Shown here one piece after another: positions 15,114 through 22,593 of a stretch of 22,593 bases of DNA; position 1 is the stretch's first letter, and every line of letters starts with the position of its first letter. The DNA comes from Vulcanimicrobiota bacterium (GTDB lineage: Bacteria; Vulcanimicrobiota; Vulcanimicrobiia; Vulcanimicrobiales; Vulcanimicrobiaceae). Location: the NCBI GenBank assembly GCA_019245275.1, contig JAFARW010000022.1:1-22593 (forward strand), given 5' to 3'. The position numbers were made by a program, and so were the translations under genes. Below the pieces are notes generated by a model. It made no database searches and was not told the DNA's origin. It was given only the letters and a program-made list of their open reading frames with translations.

Positions 15114-17029
15114 CCGCCTTGTCCGGGCGTGTATGTGATGATCTTCCAGGGGTAGCTCGTATCCAGCGGCGGTATCGCGGAATACTCCTCCGAGAAGAGA
15201 CGCGGCTCGACGGTACGCCAACTCGGATTCGCGTAGACGTCGGTGCGTAAGACGAGAAAATGCACGCCGGCGTGGCGCATCGCGCTCACCGCCCCCGCGC
15301 CGGCCGGCGAGCTTTGCAATTTGAGCGGGGAGTCTGCGTTGACGAAGATCAACGGTTGCAACACGTGTGCGCGCCGCGCGAATAAGTCCTCAGCGTAGAG
15401 AATACCGGCACGCGATCCCGCTTCAGCAATTGGAAACTCGACCGTCGTTGCATCGGCGGCTGCCGCCGGCAACACCGTTGTCTGCGAACGGGGCAGGCAG
15501 AGCACGAAGAGGATCAGCGCGGAAATCCACACGATAGCACCGCGTGCGAATTGAGATCGCCAAACACCCGCAGCGAAGACAACGGAGAGCGCATATGCCA
15601 CCGGAATCGTCAGAGCAAATGCGGCAAGCTCCAGGAGTCGTGCCGCCGGCCACCCGAGCGGCGCAATCGGTTGCAATAAGTAAGCGAGACTGATCAGCGG
15701 AATGCCGCCGACCTGAGTTGGAACACCGAGGATTGCGCCGGCGATCGCAAGCGTCAGGGCCGCGGAGAGTAGCTCGCGACGCCGCGTACGAAAAAGCGCG
15801 TAAAATCCGCCGATAGCCAAAATCGCAAAGGCGATGATCGCAATCCACCACATCGGCAGATTCTCAGCCCAGATGATGCGCCCAATCTCCTCGCCATACC
15901 ACCAAGTTTCGCGCAACGAAGCGGCAGGCGCCAATCCTTTCAACAACAGCGCTGCGATCAGACTCCCGAGAATGCCCAGAATCGCTGCGACGGCGTAGAT
16001 TCGATTCGACGCCTGCGCGCGAGCGAGGTTGAACGCGCGCAGCGTAACGATCAGAGCCGCGTACTCGTAGCCGTTTGCCGTATTGCACAGACCGGTTGCA
16101 AATGCAGCAGCCAGGAAGGGCGCGGGTCGGATTTTTTCCGAGAGCGCCGGCAGAACTGCCAGCAGCGGGATGCTCAGATCGAACGGCGCGGCAAAACGCA
16201 GCTCCAAGCCGAGCGGCAACAACAAGAAAAGTGTCGCCGCGGCTATCGTCTCAGTCCACCCGAACGACAACCGCTGTAAAAAGAGCACCGCGGCGACAAA
16301 GAAGAGCCCGATGCTGAGCAGCGTGATCAGATTGCCGAGGAATGCGACCCATGCATTCGGATCGATCAGCTTGAGCGCCGAGAGCAGCAGCGAGTCGGAG
16401 ACGGCGACAAACGCACTCGCTGGAATTCCCAGGGCGACGCTTGGATCGCGAAGATGCGCACCGTCGCGCACGATGCTCGATGTCAAGATGTGCGTGTTCC
16501 ACTGAAGCGAAGCGGATTCAAATCCGATGAAGCGGCCGCCGCCGATGACCGCGATCAGGAAACAGATAACGGCCGCGATCAGAAATGGCTGCCACTTGCG
16601 CAGCGTTCCGGCGAAATCACGCGGGCCAGCGACGTCTATAGCATCGGCGCTAAGCGGTACGGGCCGTGTAAGTGTTTCTTTCGTCGCCTGAAAGCCCGAG
16701 CGTAGCAGTCGAAAGAACCGAACGAAGGGCGGTCCAATCAAGTACACGGCAACGCCCGTGATCGCAAGCGCAATCAATGACTCTGAAAGCGCTCGCACCA
16801 ACGGATGTGCCAACGGGAGAATCAACACGCCCGCGCCAAGACAGATCAGCGCGGCTTTGATCAATCCTTCGCGATCGTTACGAAAGTAACGCACGCCGAT
16901 TAGCGCGATCGCAAGTAGAAGCAGCGACTGAGGCAAGCCGACAGTCGCGCCTTGGGTGCTCGCCGCAACCGCCAACAAGAAGAGCGCCGCGACCCCGGTG
17001 ATTGCAAGGGCCTTGATCAAGGCGCTCAC
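15110..17029 (-). CDS. Polytopic membrane protein, putative glycosyltransferase-C-like
   Basis: 639 residues, unrecognised by name. About 14 hydrophobic segments lie in ~5-510, and a soluble extracytoplasmic tail covers ~512-639 with a Leu/Val-rich alpha/beta stretch (AGVHFLVLRTDVYANPSWRT). One outer loop, GGRFIGFESASLQWNTHILTSSI (164-186), has the acidic/aromatic make-up of the first GT-C loop, with E171 a candidate catalytic residue. That loop is after an unusual N-terminal block of four helices (~5-105) and a cytoplasmic linker (~105-145). It starts with GTG at 17029, overlapping the upstream stop by four bases (GTGA). The reading frame to 17164 is inside the upstream gene. The chain end shares four bases with the Gfo/Idh gene, so all three are coupled. 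A flippase or polymerase role is possible. Confidence 0.65.
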   Translation of the reverse strand: MSALIKALAITGVAALFLLAVAASTQGATVGLPQSLLLLAIALIGVRYFRNDREGLIKAALICLGAGVLILPLAHPLVRALSESLIALAITGVAVYLIGPPFVRFFRLLRSGFQATKETLTRPVPLSADAIDVAGPRDFAGTLRKWQPFLIAAVICFLIAVIGGGRFIGFESASLQWNTHILTSSIVRDGAHLRDPSVALGIPASAFVAVSDSLLLSALKLIDPNAWVAFLGNLITLLSIGLFFVAAVLFLQRLSFGWTETIAAATLFLLLPLGLELRFAAPFDLSIPLLAVLPALSEKIRPAPFLAAAFATGLCNTANGYEYAALIVTLRAFNLARAQASNRIYAVAAILGILGSLIAALLLKGLAPAASLRETWWYGEEIGRIIWAENLPMWWIAIIAFAILAIGGFYALFRTRRRELLSAALTLAIAGAILGVPTQVGGIPLISLAYLLQPIAPLGWPAARLLELAAFALTIPVAYALSVVFAAGVWRSQFARGAIVWISALILFVLCLPRSQTTVLPAAAADATTVEFPIAEAGSRAGILYAEDLFARRAHVLQPLIFVNADSPLKLQSSPAGAGAVSAMRHAGVHFLVLRTDVYANPSWRTVEPRLFSEEYSAIPPLDTSYPWKIITYTPGQGG

Positions 17030-20000
17030 CGTCGCCACCAGTACGCGGCTAACCCGAGCGCAACCAGCGTGGCGAGGAGTGCGAGCACCTTGCCGATCAC
17101 GGCGAAGTCTTGCGGCGCAAAATCGATGACGTAATCCCCAGGGCCTGCGCCCGTAACGAACCACGTGTTGTTATAGGCGTTCCCCATCACGTGCTCGCCG
17201 GCCGGCGCGCGAAGCCATCGCAGCGACGCAGCCCACTGCAAACGGTTTTTCGGGGCCGTCGCTGCGACGAGCCGCCAGCCGGCGTGATACGTTTCCGCAA
17301 ATGAAATCCAAACCGGCCGGTTACGATCGACGTGAACGGCAAACAACTCGTCGTCAATGTGGCGAATAGTCAGCGGCGGCGCCGCGGAACGAGGCACATT
17401 CTTGGGTGCGATCGCAACGCTGCCGACCATCCACGGCGGTTGCAGACGCGTGGTTACGCGATGCAAGCCGCGCGTTAGATCGATCGTTGGGTATTGCAGC
17501 ATGAGCTGATCGGCCGCTCCCGCGATGCGCGTGACCGAGCGCTGCCGCTGCGGTTTTCCATCGATCTGCAAAACGTTTGCGGCGCGCATTTGCAAATGGG
17601 CCGTCGACCCTTCGAGCGCCAAATCGCCGAGCCCAAAAACCAAGCCGCTGAGATCCCCGACGGTGCCCTCCGGCGGAGGCGGTTGGGGCGGGGCTTTGCT
17701 TCGAAACTCGACACTGACGTATCTGAGCTTCGGATGCAGCGTCGCAGCCCGATAAGCCGCAATCCGCCGCAAGTCGAACGTCAGCTTCTTCCAATCACCG
17801 CTTGATTGTGCGAAGTCCGGCTGCGCATCCAGTCCGATCGGAACGCTCTGCTCCGGGAAACTCGAATCGCCGATCCATCGTGCCGGGACAGCATCATCAC
17901 TGGTCAAATCCGACGGAAGCTCCAATCCCGCGTCAACTTCCTGCAAGCGCCCCGCTGCGAGTAAGCCAAGCTTCACGACGAGGTCCTCATTCGAAGCCGG
18001 CTGCCAATATCGAAGGACGAGTCGCGGATAGCGATGCAGGTCGACTGCTGGAAGTGCGAGGCGGAAGGAAACGCTCGCATCGGTTCGTCCGATTATCGGC
18101 GACGCATTAACAAAGGTCGCGCCGCTCTTTCGCACGACGCTCATCTCGCTGATCGAGCGCGAGCGTGTCGTTACATTCGGGGATGCGAAATCCGCGCGGT
18201 ACGCGACGTTCGCATACGCTGGAGGTTGTGCATCGTGCAATGTGATTTGCAGGCCGCGAAAACGAAATGCTAGGCTGCCCGGCGTGTACGGGAAATCCGC
18301 GCCCGGCAACTTGCCCGGAATCATGTGCAACGAGAAATCGCTACCCGGCGCCTTGCTCAAGATCAGATGCAAGCCGACGAGCTGAAAGTCGTCCGCCTGC
18401 GGCGGATTGAAGTTAGGTTGACTGGCCGCCCACAACGGGTCGCTTTGATGAAGCGCGGAGAGCTTGTTGAAGCGCCGATCCAATCCCGCTTGCAGCGTGT
18501 CGCGAATGTGAAAGTCCTCGAGGTATCCCGTTGCATCGAGCTGCTTATCGAGGTAAACGCGACGCCCGGAAGGATCGAGAAACTCAAACCGCAGCCAAGC
18601 AGCAAGCAGCTGCGGGTCCGACAACTCGTAGTCGAAGGTCAGTCGCGGATCGCTCAGCATTGCGATCGGTGAGATCGGGCGGCTTGCGACCGTAAGCTCC
18701 AGGAGTTCGCCACCGTGCTGCGGGCGAATCACGTACGTCACCGAGGATCGATCCATTGTTATCGTTGCGGGCACGTCCTGTGTCGGCAGTTGTGCCTCCG
18801 AAGGATCGAGGAACGGTTCGCGCTCGTTCGGAGCCGGCGTCGCCTCCGGATCGGCGAGATCGGCTTCGGTGATCGTCGCGGAAGCCGGCAGCTGTGCCGC
18901 ATAACTCGACAGCGTCCAGGGCCGATCGCCTTCCAAACCTTGAAAATCTGCAAACGCTTCCCGCGGCGCGCGCGCTGCTTTCACGATCACCGCGGCCTCG
19001 GATACCTGCGGGCGGTTCAAGAAGAATGTGCCGACGAGATTGTCGGAAGTTGAAGCGTTGCCTTTCAACCAGTCGCCATGCGGCTGTACGAATACCAAGT
19101 AACTCGGCTTATCGAGCTGGCTGTATTGCTGAGCTTGTGTTTGCGCAGTGCCGATATCGAGAGACACTTGTTCCCGATACAAAGCCGGCGTCTCCGGAAT
19201 CAGCGGTATACGCACGACGTACGCGCTGCTGCGCATGAGCGTGTCTAACGCACCCGCGCCGCCGTCGGGCACCACTTGATTACCGACGAAGAGGACGTTC
19301 GGATGGTGTGCAGCATCCATGATGCCGGCGTCGGCCAGGCCGAGGAGCACGTTCTCGTAACCTAGCGCAGTTGCGGCCTGATACGACGCAAACGCGTGCG
19401 GCAGCGTCTGTGTCGCCCTCACTTCATAAAGCGCGAGCGACGCGCCGTCGTACACCTTGCGCAAACGCGGATCGGAATCGAGATAGCGCTTTTGGGCGCG
19501 CGCCAAAAGCGGACCGAGAACGCGATAGCGTTCAACGTCGAACGCCATCCGGTAGCTCGTCAAGTAATCCTTGTGCAGCAAAACGTACTTGATGTCGTAG
19601 ATTCCCAGCAAGCCGATCAGCTCGGGCAGCTCGTCGGCCGCAACCAGATCTTGGTCGTCGTAGAGCGGTGCAGCTGAGATCGCACGCTGTTTGAAGATCG
19701 CACCGTTGACGGCACGCGTGCGAAAGAGCAGATTCTCGAAGTTTCCACCCTTGAACCAATCGGTTACGTGGATCTCGTTTGAGCCGCCCGGCAGCGAGAG
19801 GGCGCGCGCCTGCGGATCGTTGCCCATGATTGCGTCGACGCGCCGGTAATCCGCAGGGATGTTTGTCAAAAAGTACGGATCCGCGACGCGGCCTGCGAGA
19901 AACGGCCAGATGCCCACCACGACGAAGCCGATCGCGACGACGGTCGCCCACAAATACCGGCGCTGAAGCGAAAGCACGACGAGCCCTATCGCGGCCAGCG

Positions 20001-21168
20001 GCGGCAACGCGAGCATGATGTAAAGCGCGAACTTGTCGTACGTCTGCCGAAACGCGGCAAACAGCGGAACGCTCGTCATCAGCGCCACTAGATTCAACTG
20101 AAACGGCGGATGCGCGCTTTTGCCGAGCTCGATCCCGACGAGCAAGAGAACCCATAGCGCTCTTGAGATCCAGCGCTTCGAGAAGAGAGCGATTAGCGCG
20201 AGCGCCGCCGGCACGTACGTCGCGAAGATCATCAGTGCCGAGTTGTACAAATCGGCATTTGGCGTCTTCGGCCACCACAGGAGGCCGTCGAACCGCAGAA
20301 GCGCCGCAATCGTCGTTCGCAGTTTGATCAGCTCCGCCGAGCTTGTCAACGCACTCGCGTTTGCGCCCACCGGCGCCGAGACGTTGCCGTGGTAGAGAAA
20401 GATCGACGCAAACGCCGGCAGCCAAAAGAAGATGCTCGTTGCGAACGTGACGAGCGCAACGGTTGCAAGCAGCGGCCACCGCCAATTTTTCGCCCCGATC
20501 GAGTTCGCGATGTAGACACCTGCAACAAGGGCAAAGCCAAGCATCGTGTGCGCGGGATTACCGAGTGTCGCGAGCGTTAAAACGATTCCGAAGAGCATCG
20601 CGACGGAGACGGTTGGGCGTCGCCATAGGAGATAGAGTTCGCAAGCGATGACGACGGGCCACACGAAGACACCCATCTGGAAGTTGCTCGGCGGATAGAG
20701 CAGCAACACGGCCGTAAAGATGTTGAACGTCGCGACGAGTGCTGCAATGAAAGCCGCCAGCGCTCGCATCAGCGGTCGCACGGAGCCATAGAATCGCTCG
20801 AGAATTAGCCAAGCGATGAAGAACGTGCCGAATTCGCAGACCAACAACTGCAGTTCGTAAAAGAACCGGCCGACGGTAGCACCCGAGAGGTGTAACGCAT
20901 TGACAAGTAAGACGAGCAGCGCCAAAGGCAGCGTCACGAGCGCCTGAAAGTTAACGAAGCCGAGAGCGGTCTTCACTTCCCACGTCCCGGCAGACGTGCG
21001 AATCAATTGGTCCGGGAAAAGCGTATAGAAGCCGCTATCGTGACCCGCAAACAATTTGTTTGCCGGAAGGTTGGCAAGCGCGACTTGCGTCGCGATCAGG
21101 AAGAGGAGAAGCGCAAAAAACGGTACGGCGTAGCGTTCGAAACGCTCGAGAGCGTTACGCTCTGACAC
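17026..21168 (-). CDS. Giant membrane protein, AftD/YfhO-like candidate glycosyltransferase with extracytoplasmic beta domains
   Basis: 1380 residues, by far the largest gene. Around twelve membrane helices cover ~13-440; the first outer loop holds GHDSGFYTLFPDQLIR (42-57; D44, D53) and WEVKTALGFVNFQALVTLPL (63-82). About 900 extracytoplasmic residues follow. These contain DTLMRSSAYVVRIPLIPETPALYREQ-like carbohydrate-binding beta-sandwich text, repeated LVLRYWQP and VSVEFRSK strands, and end in RPVWISFAETYHAGWRLV, PAGEHVMGNAYNNTWFV and a last helix (~1354-1376) capped by WWRR. The order, helices then large exported beta region then one helix, matches mycobacterial AftD (~1400 residues) and YfhO proteins by memory. 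I infer an arabinan/xylan-type or similar glycan transferase with built-in binding modules. It begins with GTG 21168, overlapping the aminotransferase stop by 14 bases. Confidence 0.72.
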   Translation of the reverse strand: MSERNALERFERYAVPFFALLLFLIATQVALANLPANKLFAGHDSGFYTLFPDQLIRTSAGTWEVKTALGFVNFQALVTLPLALLVLLVNALHLSGATVGRFFYELQLLVCEFGTFFIAWLILERFYGSVRPLMRALAAFIAALVATFNIFTAVLLLYPPSNFQMGVFVWPVVIACELYLLWRRPTVSVAMLFGIVLTLATLGNPAHTMLGFALVAGVYIANSIGAKNWRWPLLATVALVTFATSIFFWLPAFASIFLYHGNVSAPVGANASALTSSAELIKLRTTIAALLRFDGLLWWPKTPNADLYNSALMIFATYVPAALALIALFSKRWISRALWVLLLVGIELGKSAHPPFQLNLVALMTSVPLFAAFRQTYDKFALYIMLALPPLAAIGLVVLSLQRRYLWATVVAIGFVVVGIWPFLAGRVADPYFLTNIPADYRRVDAIMGNDPQARALSLPGGSNEIHVTDWFKGGNFENLLFRTRAVNGAIFKQRAISAAPLYDDQDLVAADELPELIGLLGIYDIKYVLLHKDYLTSYRMAFDVERYRVLGPLLARAQKRYLDSDPRLRKVYDGASLALYEVRATQTLPHAFASYQAATALGYENVLLGLADAGIMDAAHHPNVLFVGNQVVPDGGAGALDTLMRSSAYVVRIPLIPETPALYREQVSLDIGTAQTQAQQYSQLDKPSYLVFVQPHGDWLKGNASTSDNLVGTFFLNRPQVSEAAVIVKAARAPREAFADFQGLEGDRPWTLSSYAAQLPASATITEADLADPEATPAPNEREPFLDPSEAQLPTQDVPATITMDRSSVTYVIRPQHGGELLELTVASRPISPIAMLSDPRLTFDYELSDPQLLAAWLRFEFLDPSGRRVYLDKQLDATGYLEDFHIRDTLQAGLDRRFNKLSALHQSDPLWAASQPNFNPPQADDFQLVGLHLILSKAPGSDFSLHMIPGKLPGADFPYTPGSLAFRFRGLQITLHDAQPPAYANVAYRADFASPNVTTRSRSISEMSVVRKSGATFVNASPIIGRTDASVSFRLALPAVDLHRYPRLVLRYWQPASNEDLVVKLGLLAAGRLQEVDAGLELPSDLTSDDAVPARWIGDSSFPEQSVPIGLDAQPDFAQSSGDWKKLTFDLRRIAAYRAATLHPKLRYVSVEFRSKAPPQPPPPEGTVGDLSGLVFGLGDLALEGSTAHLQMRAANVLQIDGKPQRQRSVTRIAGAADQLMLQYPTIDLTRGLHRVTTRLQPPWMVGSVAIAPKNVPRSAAPPLTIRHIDDELFAVHVDRNRPVWISFAETYHAGWRLVAATAPKNRLQWAASLRWLRAPAGEHVMGNAYNNTWFVTGAGPGDYVIDFAPQDFAVIGKVLALLATLVALGLAAYWWRR
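21132..21161. promoter_or_regulatory. Alternating inverted repeats at the aminotransferase/giant-protein junction
   Basis: On the plus strand AGCGTT (21132-21137), AACGCT (21141-21146), AGCGTT (21151-21156) and ACGCT (21157-21161) follow one another. Each arm can pair with its neighbour on either side, so two mutually exclusive small hairpins are possible in the minus-strand transcript. They span the aminotransferase stop (21157-21155) and codons 3-12 of the next gene. They may tune translation coupling, or merely reflect the codons for ERNALERFER. Confidence 0.35.
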
Positions 21169-22276
21169 CGGTTCGTTCCAAATGCACCTTTAAGACTTCG
21201 GCGACTCGTTCGATTTGAGCGGGCGTGATTTCGGGGAACATCGGCAGCGAGATGATCCGGCGCGCTGCGTCTTCGGTCCGCGGGAAGGATCCCTGTGGTA
21301 GCTGCAGATCGCCGTACGCGCGCTGAAGATGAATCGGCACGGGATAGTGAATGCCAACCTCAATGTTCGCTTCTCGGTAGCGCTCGATCAGCGAGTCGCG
21401 ATCCGGAACTTCGATCACGTACAGGTGGTACACGTGCCCTTCGTCGGCGTGACGCACCGGTGGAGCAACGCCCAGTGCTTTAATTAAGCCGTCGTAACGA
21501 CGCGCCGCGGCAAGGCGTTGCGCGTTCCACCGCTCGAGGTGAACGAGTTTCACACGCAGCACCGCCGCCTGAATCGAGTCCAGACGGCAGTTATCACCCT
21601 TAAGCAGATGCTCGTACTTCTTCGACTGTCCAAAGTCGTGGTAGAGACGAATGCGCTCCGCAACCTCAGGATCGTTGGTTACGATCGCACCGCCGTCGCC
21701 ATACGCACCGAGGTTCTTGCCCGGGTAAAAACTGAAGCAACCCACATCTGCGAACGAGCCGACGCATCGCGAGAGAATGCGCGCGCCGTGCGCTTGGCTT
21801 GCATCTTCGATGACGGCGAGGCCGTGACGGCGCGCGATCGAGACGATTGCCTCTACATCGGCTGCCTGACCGTAGAGGTGGACCGGCATGATCGCTTTCG
21901 TCTTGGGCGTTAAAGCGGATTCGATCTCGTCGACGCGCATCAGATAGTCGTCGCCGACGTCGACGAACTTCGGGACAGCGCCTACCTGCGACGTAGCGAG
22001 CGCGCAAGCGATGTACGTATTGGCCGGCATCAAGACTTCGTCGCCCGGACCGATACCGAGCGCGAGCAGCGCGACGCGCAGCGCGGCGGTTCCGGACCCG
22101 ACGCCGATGCAGTGGCGGGCGCCGATGAATCGCGCGAACTCTTCTTCAAACGCGGTGACTTCCGGCCCGAGGATGAACGCAGCGGATTCTAGCACGCCGT
22201 CAATCGCGCGCTGCAGTTCATCGGCATGATTCCGATACTGCATACGCAAATCAACGAACGGCAAGCGCTCCGGCAT
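21155..22276 (-). CDS. DegT/DnrJ/EryC1/StrS-family PLP sugar aminotransferase (GnnB/WlbC-like)
   Basis: Transfers an amino group, usually from glutamate, to a keto-sugar nucleotide. The 373 residues show the family text in order: FVDLRMQYRNHADEL (7-21), ESAAFILGPEVTAFEEEFA (30-48), GVGSGTAALRVAL (58-70), MPANTYIACALA (83-94), VIEDASQAHGA (155-165, D158 for PLP nitrogen), FYPGKNLGAYGDGGAIVTND (183-202) with the Schiff-base K187, HDFGQSKKYEH, and VYHLYVIEVPDRD to GIHYPVPIHLQ. ATG 22276 has GAAGG (22286-22282) five bases upstream, so the start is firm. It is the first gene of a minus-strand operon ending with the Gfo/Idh dehydrogenase, and the pair would oxidise then aminate the same sugar, probably at C3. 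Which nucleotide sugar is used cannot be read directly; perosamine- or FdtB-type enzymes share these motifs. Confidence 0.85.
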   Translation of the reverse strand: MPERLPFVDLRMQYRNHADELQRAIDGVLESAAFILGPEVTAFEEEFARFIGARHCIGVGSGTAALRVALLALGIGPGDEVLMPANTYIACALATSQVGAVPKFVDVGDDYLMRVDEIESALTPKTKAIMPVHLYGQAADVEAIVSIARRHGLAVIEDASQAHGARILSRCVGSFADVGCFSFYPGKNLGAYGDGGAIVTNDPEVAERIRLYHDFGQSKKYEHLLKGDNCRLDSIQAAVLRVKLVHLERWNAQRLAAARRYDGLIKALGVAPPVRHADEGHVYHLYVIEVPDRDSLIERYREANIEVGIHYPVPIHLQRAYGDLQLPQGSFPRTEDAARRIISLPMFPEITPAQIERVAEVLKVHLERTGVRA

Positions 22277-22323
22277 GAAAACCTTCTTTAACGATGCTTT
22301 CTTAGCGGCCTTCCGATAACGCG
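22277..22323. promoter_or_regulatory. Divergent intergenic region with aminotransferase Shine-Dalgarno
   Basis: 47 bases between the aminotransferase and the right-edge glycosyltransferase. It holds GAAGG (minus strand, 22286-22282) for the aminotransferase. It is too short for two ordinary non-overlapping promoters, so one start may lie inside the opposite gene. No clear boxes were seen. Confidence 0.35.
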
Positions 22324-22593
22324 TTGCGCATTTTAATTGTCAGCCGCCATATGCCGGCTTCTAACGTGCTTCCAGTTGACCACGGCGGCGGTACCGATTC
22401 GTTCATGCGATCGGTTATCGAACTGAGCCGCCGCTTTTCAGGATTGCAGATCGACGTTGCAACGATGGAACCCGATGGGCCGAAGATCGCTCCTCCGCCC
22501 GGCGTGCGCATCGAATATTTCTCTGCACCGGTCCTCAAACGTTTGTTGTGGCGCTACCGCGAAGCGCGCAACCCGTTCGCAAGCGTGGCGCTG
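22324..22593 (+). CDS. GT-B glycosyltransferase family 4-like, N-terminal part, cut by window edge
   Basis: The frame from a TTG at 22324 stays open for 90 codons to the window end. It begins LRILIVSRHMP, the first Rossmann strand of a GT-B fold, followed by a glycine-rich loop HGGGTDSFMRSVIELSRR (22-39), a typical donor/acceptor loop with its helix, then LQIDVATMEPDG (second strand) and GVRIEYFSAPVL. This order (strand, GG-loop, helix, strand) is that of GT4 enzymes. No Shine-Dalgarno is seen; a TAG at 22303 closes the frame upstream, and ATG 22351 would remove the first strand. The opposite-strand frame 22302-22538 is a shadow of it. Product and catalytic residues (EX7E) lie beyond the window. 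Confidence 0.6.
   Translation, partial: MRILIVSRHMPASNVLPVDHGGGTDSFMRSVIELSRRFSGLQIDVATMEPDGPKIAPPPGVRIEYFSAPVLKRLLWRYREARNPFASVAL

Noticed and set aside
19532..20485. 317-residue minus-strand frame inside the 1380-residue gene
   Set aside because: Out-of-frame shadow; the giant frame is continuous through it and carries the conserved membrane pattern.
22302..22538. 78-residue minus-strand frame at the right edge
   Set aside because: Opposes the GT-B type frame at 22324, which has a recognisable glycosyltransferase start; the minus frame has none.
1..22593. CRISPR arrays, tRNA/rRNA genes, IS elements, attachment sites, toxin-antitoxin or defence genes
   Set aside because: No repeat-spacer pattern, cloverleaf, transposase, integrase or known defence motif was seen in reading both strands; a dedicated tRNA or ncRNA scan was not possible.

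Overview
The window is a GC-rich, tightly packed bacterial chromosome segment. There is no phage, insertion sequence, CRISPR array, rRNA or tRNA that I can see. A convincing LpxA-type acyltransferase and several exported proteins point to a diderm. The lineage cannot be fixed by eye. The GC content, the use of TTG/GTG starts and the unusual gene mix would fit a poorly sampled phylum such as Eremiobacterota (WPS-2), but that is a guess.

Region 1 (1-2930, minus strand) reads rfbD (dTDP-4-dehydrorhamnose reductase), then kamD and kamE, the two subunits of the B12/PLP enzyme lysine 5,6-aminomutase. kamE runs off the left edge. A short dispersed-type repeat sits on the rfbD/kamD junction and appears to carry the kamD Shine-Dalgarno. 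Region 2 (3008-5019, plus strand) is a compact module: ECF-type sigma factor, zinc-finger membrane anti-sigma factor, and a secreted/membrane protein with bactofilin-like strands. Region 3 (5197-6957, plus strand) holds a LysN-like 2-aminoadipate aminotransferase and a small unknown protein with a stress-protein-like C-terminus.

Region 4 (6965-11099, minus strand) reads ugd, then a UDP-xylose synthase-type decarboxylase, then a secreted NHL-repeat/SGNH-hydrolase fusion. This gives UDP-glucose to UDP-glucuronate to UDP-xylose, with a putative glycan-modifying partner. Region 5 (11186-14186, plus strand) is an LpxA-type acyltransferase followed by a large membrane protein with a glycosyltransferase-C/YfhO-like layout. 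Region 6 (14154-22276, minus strand) reads a DegT/DnrJ aminotransferase, a giant 1380-residue membrane protein, a second 639-residue membrane protein, and a Gfo/Idh/MocA dehydrogenase. A divergent glycosyltransferase (GT-B type, partial) starts at the right edge.

Taken together, 6965-22593 looks like a cell-envelope glycan locus. It has nucleotide-sugar synthesis (Ugd, Uxs), an amino-sugar pair (DegT plus Gfo/Idh) that with LpxA resembles the GnnA/GnnB/LpxA route to 2,3-diamino-sugar lipid A, and three large polytopic proteins that may transfer sugars outside the membrane. Many genes overlap by four bases as TTGA or GTGA, so their starts are not ATG and are easily misplaced. All function calls come from reading motifs and comparing with families from memory. 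No searches were run.
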